A stretch of DNA of 64,000 nt, from assembly GCA_022575985.1 (NCBI GenBank), contig JAKSXM010000014.1:15562001-15626000 (forward strand), written 5' to 3'. The DNA comes from Anagrus nilaparvatae (Eukaryota; Arthropoda; Insecta; Hymenoptera; Mymaridae). The notes below the pieces were generated by a model. The model searched no databases. It was not told the origin of the DNA and saw only the letters and a program-made list of their open reading frames with translations. The position numbers and the translations under genes were made by a program. Positions within the stretch are counted from its first letter, which is position 1, and each line of letters begins with the position of its first letter. Of this stretch, positions 57,529 to 64,000 are shown in pieces.

Positions 57529-58804
57529 TAGTGATGGACGAGACCGAGACGAGACGAGATTTTGGGTCAGTCTCGTCTCGGTCTCGAAAATTTTCGAAAA
57601 TTGAGGTCTCGACTCGGTCTCGTCTCGGTCTCGCCTCGGTCTCGTCTCGATTTTCGAGACAGTCTCGAAAAAAACTTAAGTTATCTTTATGTGCATTTAA
57701 AAATGTATATTGCGATATTTTAGGCATTTAAACTGGTTAACCTTATTATTTTCTGATTGTAGATCATTTTTCATTTCCAGTGACAATTTAATAATAAAAA
57801 AAATAATTTGTTTATAACAATTATTTAAATTTTTATCTTTCTCTAATGCCCTGTTAGTGCTAATTCATCCAAGTTTAATGCTGAAACGGCGCCAACGAAG
57901 AAATATAATTTTACATAATTCTTCATAAGTATTTAATTAATATGCATCAAAATATACCAAATCAAATATTTCACAATATCAATAATTAATCAAGACAAAT
58001 AATTTTCATGAATATTAGACAAATTTAATAACCATGATAACATTTTTGGGATAAATTTTTTTATATTTAGCATGTAGTAAAGGAAATTAACACCCCCCTC
58101 GCAAAGGACCTAATTAAATTGCTATATTTTTACAAAACATGAAATTATGTCAATTTTAAAAATTAAATATAAAATTATATAATTATATTCATTTTCCTAT
58201 CTATTATAATAGCGAATTTATTTATACCTGTTCAATATTATTTTGATAAAGTTATTTATTACCTCTTTTATAACTTTATTATTCTAAATAATCAAATATT
58301 TTTTTTATTTATTATGAAGAATTTTTTAATTTTAATTCGTTAAATGAATTTATGATTTAAGTTGAACTGTTTAAAAATAAAAAATTTTTATTAGGGCAGC
58401 TGCGAACTTTATAGCAAAAATTAATAATTCCATTTTTTTTATTATACATAATAATAATAGTTATTAATTATCTTCCATTCGTATTAGTACTGAATGTACA
58501 AAAAAAATAAGAATAAATTTTTTTATTTCATTTTTTTTGTCAAAAGTTTGATCCTACCATGAATATACATTTATTAGGTATGCAATAAAAGCTTACGTAA
58601 GACTTCTTTGTACTTAAATTTAAATTTGTCATATAAATTATTTTTCAAAAAAAATTTCGAGACCGAGACGAGACCGAGAGTCTCGGTGCGATAATCTCGC
58701 CTCGTCTCGAAAAATTGTTGCTTGGTCTCGACTCGGTCTCGTCTCGAAAACGAGACGAGACCGAGACGAGATCGAGACCAGTCTCGTGGTCTCGTCCATC
58801 ACTA
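57529..58804. mobile_element. Non-autonomous hAT element with 8-bp target duplication
   Basis: Terminal inverted repeat TAGTGATGGACGAGAC at the left and GTCTCGTCCATCACTA at the right, giving 1276 bp. TAAGCGCC flanks both sides (57521-57528 and 58805-58812), a perfect 8-bp duplication as expected for hAT. Subterminal regions (57539-57665, 58658-58795) are dense GAGACGAGACC arrays in both orientations, probable transposase-binding sites. The A+T-rich interior has no transposase. Confidence 0.92.
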
Positions 58805-58969
58805 TAAGCGCCCTTAAATTAGCAAAAAATACTTTACTTTAAGAGGTTTTTTTCGGTATTTTGAGATTTTTTTATTATTTCTCGAAAGTAGCATATATTT
58901 ATTTATTTATTTTCGATGTTCTTTTGATAATACAAAATTATATGATGAATATAATGGATTAGCATAATG

Positions 58970-59060
58970 AGGTGAGTGAGGTGTGTCGAATGGGGCTTAG
59001 AATAATTTCGATTTAGGGACTTCATAATTGGATTTTAGAAACTTAGAATATTTTGAAAAT
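58970..59060 (+). repeat. G-rich dispersed repeat, copy 5
   Basis: TCGAATGGGGCTTAGAATAA followed by TTTCGATTTAGGGACTTC matches the other members. Confidence 0.55.
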
Positions 59061-59064
59061 TTTT

Positions 59065-62000
59065 TTTTAAATTACCCTTTTGATTAGTAAAATGATACAC
59101 AGGGTATTAAATAGACAAATTTTGTTTGGCGATGTTATTTATATGAAGAAATTATATAATGAGCTGTTAAAATACCGCAAATTTTCCCTTTTTTGATACA
59201 AAGGCGTTTATTTTGGTGTTTCAAAAATGTTTAATTTTTGCAGCATTGTAACTTAAATGTTTGAGAATAGTGGAAATCTTATGTGGTAAGTAAATGCGAA
59301 ATGAAATTGAGGTAAATAACAAGTGTGTCAAATGTACCAGCCAAATAACTTTTTTTTTATGTGTAATAGTTGAAAGCTTTAATAATTAAAAAAAAATTAA
59401 TAATAATTCTTGCAATCAGATAGCAATATTCACTTAAACGGTAATTTATTGCTAACTTACAAGCGATTGACCAATCCTTGACTTATTTGACTATTTAGCA
59501 ACTATTTAGGCCAAAATCTATGAAAATATATAAGTTATTATAATTTTATACAAACTTTCTTTACGGCTTCATCTAGTATGGATTGACAATTTATTTATGG
59601 AGACAAAGTTCATATAGGGGAGGGAGTTTGATTTGGACAGAAAAAGATATTTTTATAATGAAACTTTAATTCAAAAATATCCTGATTTCTAGTTTTTTAT
59701 GCATTTAAAATTTTTTATTGATAGTTTCGGACGATTTGATTATTTAAAACTGCCAATAAATAAATCAATTTTATATTTTTAAATTTTATTTTATAATTTA
59801 AAAATCTTTTTTTATTTTTTTCTTCATTTCTAACATTTATTTTATAAACTTCTGAACCTGTCAGTAGATACTTCTATTTAAAAAAAGTCATTTTTATTAT
59901 TTATACATCCTGATATAATGAAGGAAAGTACAAAATTTAATTAAACAAGGTATATGTATTTTAAAAACTGACGTTTTAGATTAATTATGTGATATAAAAA
60001 AATCAATAAATTGAATTTTTTATTTTAGCTTTTTGCTGATTTTAAAATAAAAATTAACAGTATTTTCTTTTTATTTCTGCTGACAATAAAGTTTTATGGT
60101 TTGATTTTTTATGCACATGGCCTTTATTTAAAACAAGTATTGTATACAAAAAATATTTTTTTTCCTCAACATTATTTATGCAACTGTATAATAAAATTCA
60201 AATATATAAATCTATGTAATTCAAGATTGCCTCTTATCCTTGTAATAATAACGTATTGTACATCCAGTAGGTAAAAAATTTGAAACTAGTGTGGTAGAAG
60301 TAAGTAGTTTTAATTGTCTAATAATTATTGAAGGTTTAGTATTAGATTGTTTAAAAATTTATCAGATACATTATCCATTCTCTTAAATTTTTTATGGGCA
60401 AGTCATCTTTAATCTCGTCTTTAAAGTTTAAAGCTGACTCTTAGTAAGACTTTAATGATTTTAATAAAGCAATCAAAATTCACTTAAATTTTAGACATCT
60501 GGGCTCAGAAGTTAAAATTTCAAAATAAACTTTGATATTTAATTTATAGTAATATTGTTGTAGTTGATTCATCTTAAATTTAATATTTTTGTTCAAATTT
60601 GCTTTAAAAAAAATCGATGCTGAGCTGGTAAATTTTTAAAAACTGAAACAAGTATTTTAAAATTATCAAGTATTTATACTTAGAATTAGACAAGAAAACA
60701 GCTAATTAAATTTTTTAATTCTACGTACTCGAGCTATTTTTTTTTTTAATTAGTAAGTTATAAAAATCAAATTTTTTATTATTTTCCTAAAAATAATCAT
60801 AGACATTGATCGAAAAGTATTTTAATTTAAAAAGGTTATGTCGTATAATTGAATCCTGAAATAAACATTAACAACTAATTGTTGTCCCATTTTATTTTTG
60901 TGATTTCTAAATTCATTACTCATAGTTAATCCAAAGAATGAGCAAATTTATAGCTATAGGCTAACTATAGGAACTTTGTTCGGCGAGTGAAATTGAAAAT
61001 ATAAAAAAGATGCCATCACTTCCAGCTTAAAGCAGCAAAGAAAAATGAATGATAAGAAGTAAAAGAATGCACATGTGGTGTCAGTAATCAATAGCTTAGT
61101 AATATTAACCTTACTCATGCAAAAAGGCTAACTTTGTACAACATGCATGTTCTAGGTATATTGATAACAAAACCACATAAAAGATTTAGTAGTATAGTCT
61201 CTTGGCTTCTTCTCCATCTGCTTAATTACCAGAAGCAGCTGATAGTCCTCACTTTATAATATTCTCTACAACACCTTTTTACTTAAAAACTTTCTTCATA
61301 TGTCTATGAGCAATTTCGTGACTTGCATATTAAATGCATAAATTGTACAAAAAAAAACGCAATTCTTTTCTTTTTTCAGGTCTTTTTTCTTCATTTATAA
61401 CTTTTAAATCGATTGAGATGTATTTTATAGGTTAATCTATTTTTTTCTTGCAAAATAGTTTCTTTCCAAGATATTTAAATAAAGAAAAAGCATTTTCAGA
61501 TAAAATGGATAAGTTTTATTAATTCAAGTTCCTGTATTGAATTTTATATTTTATTTAAGAAGATTCATTGATTTTAAAACTTTTTTTTTTAGCTTCACGT
61601 TGATTTCGAAGGTTTTAAGGTGCATGAAACCAGGATAAAAAAAATTAATTTCACTCTCTTGGTTATTTTAATATCAATCTATATTTAATTATAAACCGAT
61701 CAATTAAAAAGAGCGGTTTGTATGGTCGGATCTTCAAAACTGCCCCAAAGTGTTTTTTTCTGAAAGTACTACCAAAAATAAGTAACCAGCCCAATTTTTA
61801 GCCTCCCAGAGCAAAATCTCGATTTTTGGCAGCCATTTTAGCGTTTTTGACTATCGTAAAAAATGTAAGAAAAATTAGTCATAATTTTTTTTATTATTGC
61901 TGTAAAAAACTCACATTGGCATGAAAAATTTTTTCCTTTTAAGGTCCGGATAGGAAATTTCCCTGGCTATCCGATTCCGGGGTCAAAAAATTTTTTTTGA

Positions 62001-64000
62001 GTAGCGCATGCGCGAGGAATCGCTAAGATAGGCTGTTTATAGGTGAATCAGTTGCATTTCATTGAAATTTTCCCTCGAATTTTCCACTTACTGCAATTCT
62101 ATCATAATATATTATAAAAAAACCACCTTCTATTAATAAAATATTATTAATCATTAGTTAATAAAAATTAATTTAAAGTAAAATATGTGCGTCAGAGATA
62201 TAAAAAATCTTGGATAAACTAAATTTAGTGAATAATTTTATTTGATGAAAAGCATCAAAACAAATCATTAATCTTTTAAAACATTTTTTTAATTCAGAAT
62301 AATAAATTTATTTTATTACATAATTTATTATGTTTATTATCTATGAAACGGCGTGAAACAATAAATATGTAATCGAATATTAATTTTATTCTCCTGGAGG
62401 CAAAGTTGAACATTTGTTCAGACTTCAGCACAGATTCTAGACGAAACCTGACCAGTTTATGAAAATTCTTAAATACTTTCTTCTTGACTTTCCAATACTA
62501 ATTAAATTTCAGGGAAAAAAAGATTCAAAGAGCAAATAACTTTTTGATCAGATTGTTAGAAACTGAACAACTCTCAGTTCCTGGTTAGCTTTAATGTAGG
62601 TATTGTTGATGCATTTTATCTTTTTCTATTTTATTGTTATTAATGTGGAATTCTGTTTTTTTCTGAAGTAAATACATTTCTTTTTTTTTTCGATATTATT
62701 CCCATATTATAAATATAACGCTTGCATCAGAAAATCGATCCAAATAACCCAAAAAGTAACAGCTGGCAAATTTTTTTACTACAATAGAGTTAAGTGTATT
62801 GTGTATACATGTTTGAATACAAATTTATAAACATGTATGCATATAAACTGTATAAAATTTATATACCTAACTCAAAAAAATTTTTTTTCAATTTTAAAGT
62901 CATTTTATTCTCTTGTTGACTTTGAATCAACAGTTTTTTTTAAATACATTTAGGTGTATTAACAGCTGCTGTGTTAAAATGAATATTTGAAGAATATATT
63001 GAAAGAAAAAAAAATGAATGGAATTTTATTTATTCTTAAATTTAATGCCAATTTCATTCGACTTTTTTCATGGCTATTTAATTTTTCTACATTTTTATAT
63101 TTTTATTATTTGTAAATGTAACATTTTGTTATCGATAAATATTTTATTCTACGTTAAATTAACGATAATAAAATTTTATTTGAAAAATTTTTTCTAATTA
63201 ATACGAATCCGTATGAATCAAAAATACAAACAAAAAAAATTTTCACATCATCAATAAAATAATATTATTTTTACGTCTGCGCAAATTTATTGCAAAATAC
63301 AGGCGAATAAAATACTTTCTATATTAGAGTGGACCTAATTTTGGACTTGGTGGAAAAACTTTGCTTCATCAGACCTTTTCGAGATTTTTTGGTCATAAAA
63401 AGTCCCCAGCTCCAAGGATTTTGCTTTTGCTTTGCAAAAACACGTGTCGGTAAGCACTTCATTTTTTCCCTTTAAATAACATGGGAATTTTGACTTTTCA
63501 GTTTTCAAATTTTTTAAGATGCTGCTAAAGTTTTTTAAACACTAGATAACAGATAGAAAATGATGTTTAGGCATATGCCCAAAATTTTAGGAGTTCCAGA
63601 ATACTTTATTTTATCAAACAGCAAATTTAAAAAAATCGTAATTTTCCCATTTAAAACACATTAAAATAAAAAACAATTCTTTCTAGTTTCCAAATGTTCA
63701 ATTCTCCTCTCTTTAATTCAAATCTCTTTATTAAATCTGGGTAACAAATTATGTATTTAAGTTTCTCAAAAAATATAAATTTTAAAGTTCAAATTATTCT
63801 TTTAATTATAATGAAAAATACGCGAGTTTGGTGAAATATGAATAATACTTTGTCAACTTACTAAAAAAGACGTGGGTATTTAAAATCATTGAGAACTGCT
63901 TACCTGTAACAAAAAAAAAGTATAAAATAAAATAAAATAAAAGTATAAAAGTAGTAATTTATGCATTAATAAAAAAGTTGATTAAACTAAACGCATGCTC
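59065..64000. other. Gene-free stretch
   Basis: A+T-rich throughout. Patches at 60940-61290, 61700-62040 and 63320-63660 are less A+T-rich, but show no ORF, splice context or repeat that I can match. Confidence 0.35.

Noticed and set aside
57437..57731. Arg/Glu/Ser-rich frames on both strands
   Set aside because: Translations of the GAGACGAGACC array at the left end of the hAT element.
1..64000. CRISPR arrays, bacterial operons, tRNA or rRNA genes
   Set aside because: I saw no regularly spaced short repeats, Shine-Dalgarno-led gene clusters or rRNA motifs. tRNA genes cannot be excluded by eye.

Overview
This is an A+T-rich eukaryotic nuclear window (by eye about three quarters A+T). It has long introns, GT-AG splice sites and many short inverted-repeat transposons. 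The only gene I can read from start to stop is an arthropod-type dystroglycan (Dg), so the source is an arthropod, most likely an insect. I cannot name the order.

Layout. 1-11967: no gene read. It holds repeats and lies downstream of a first exon at 11968-12007 (minus strand) that has a TATA box, a start-site match and an upstream-ATG-free leader. That gene is unidentified, and its later exons were not found. 12300-20200: intergenic or Dg 3' flank, with several dispersed repeats. 20200-32640: Dg on the minus strand, reconstructed as 14 coding exons (1369 codons plus stop). Order: signal peptide, N-terminal cadherin-like plus S6-like domain, acidic and Ser/Thr-rich mucin region, two successive cadherin-like/SEA modules, transmembrane helix, and a cytoplasmic tail ending in the PPPY dystrophin-binding motif. 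32640-43700: Dg upstream region, probably its first intron and/or promoter, with no exon identified. 43700-64000: gene-poor and transposon-rich. It contains a 1.7 kb foldback element (43725-45402), a degraded LINE fragment (48050-48690), a roughly 2.6 kb giant hairpin (50952-53514), a palindromic CACTG repeat (53668-54236), a second LINE of the same family (54440-56660) and a non-autonomous hAT element with a perfect 8-bp target duplication (57529-58804). 59065-64000 shows nothing I can identify.

How it works together. The window is one complete membrane receptor gene, the promoter end of a neighbour transcribed in the same direction, and a large load of inverted-repeat DNA. Several repeats lie inside Dg introns, one within about 20 bp of a splice donor. 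I found no bacterial-type operon, CRISPR or defence system. The least explained features are the hairpin families: the giant palindrome and its small relative at 3.3 kb, the paired hairpins at 7.7 and 8.9 kb with compensating stem changes, and the hairpin in Dg intron 11.
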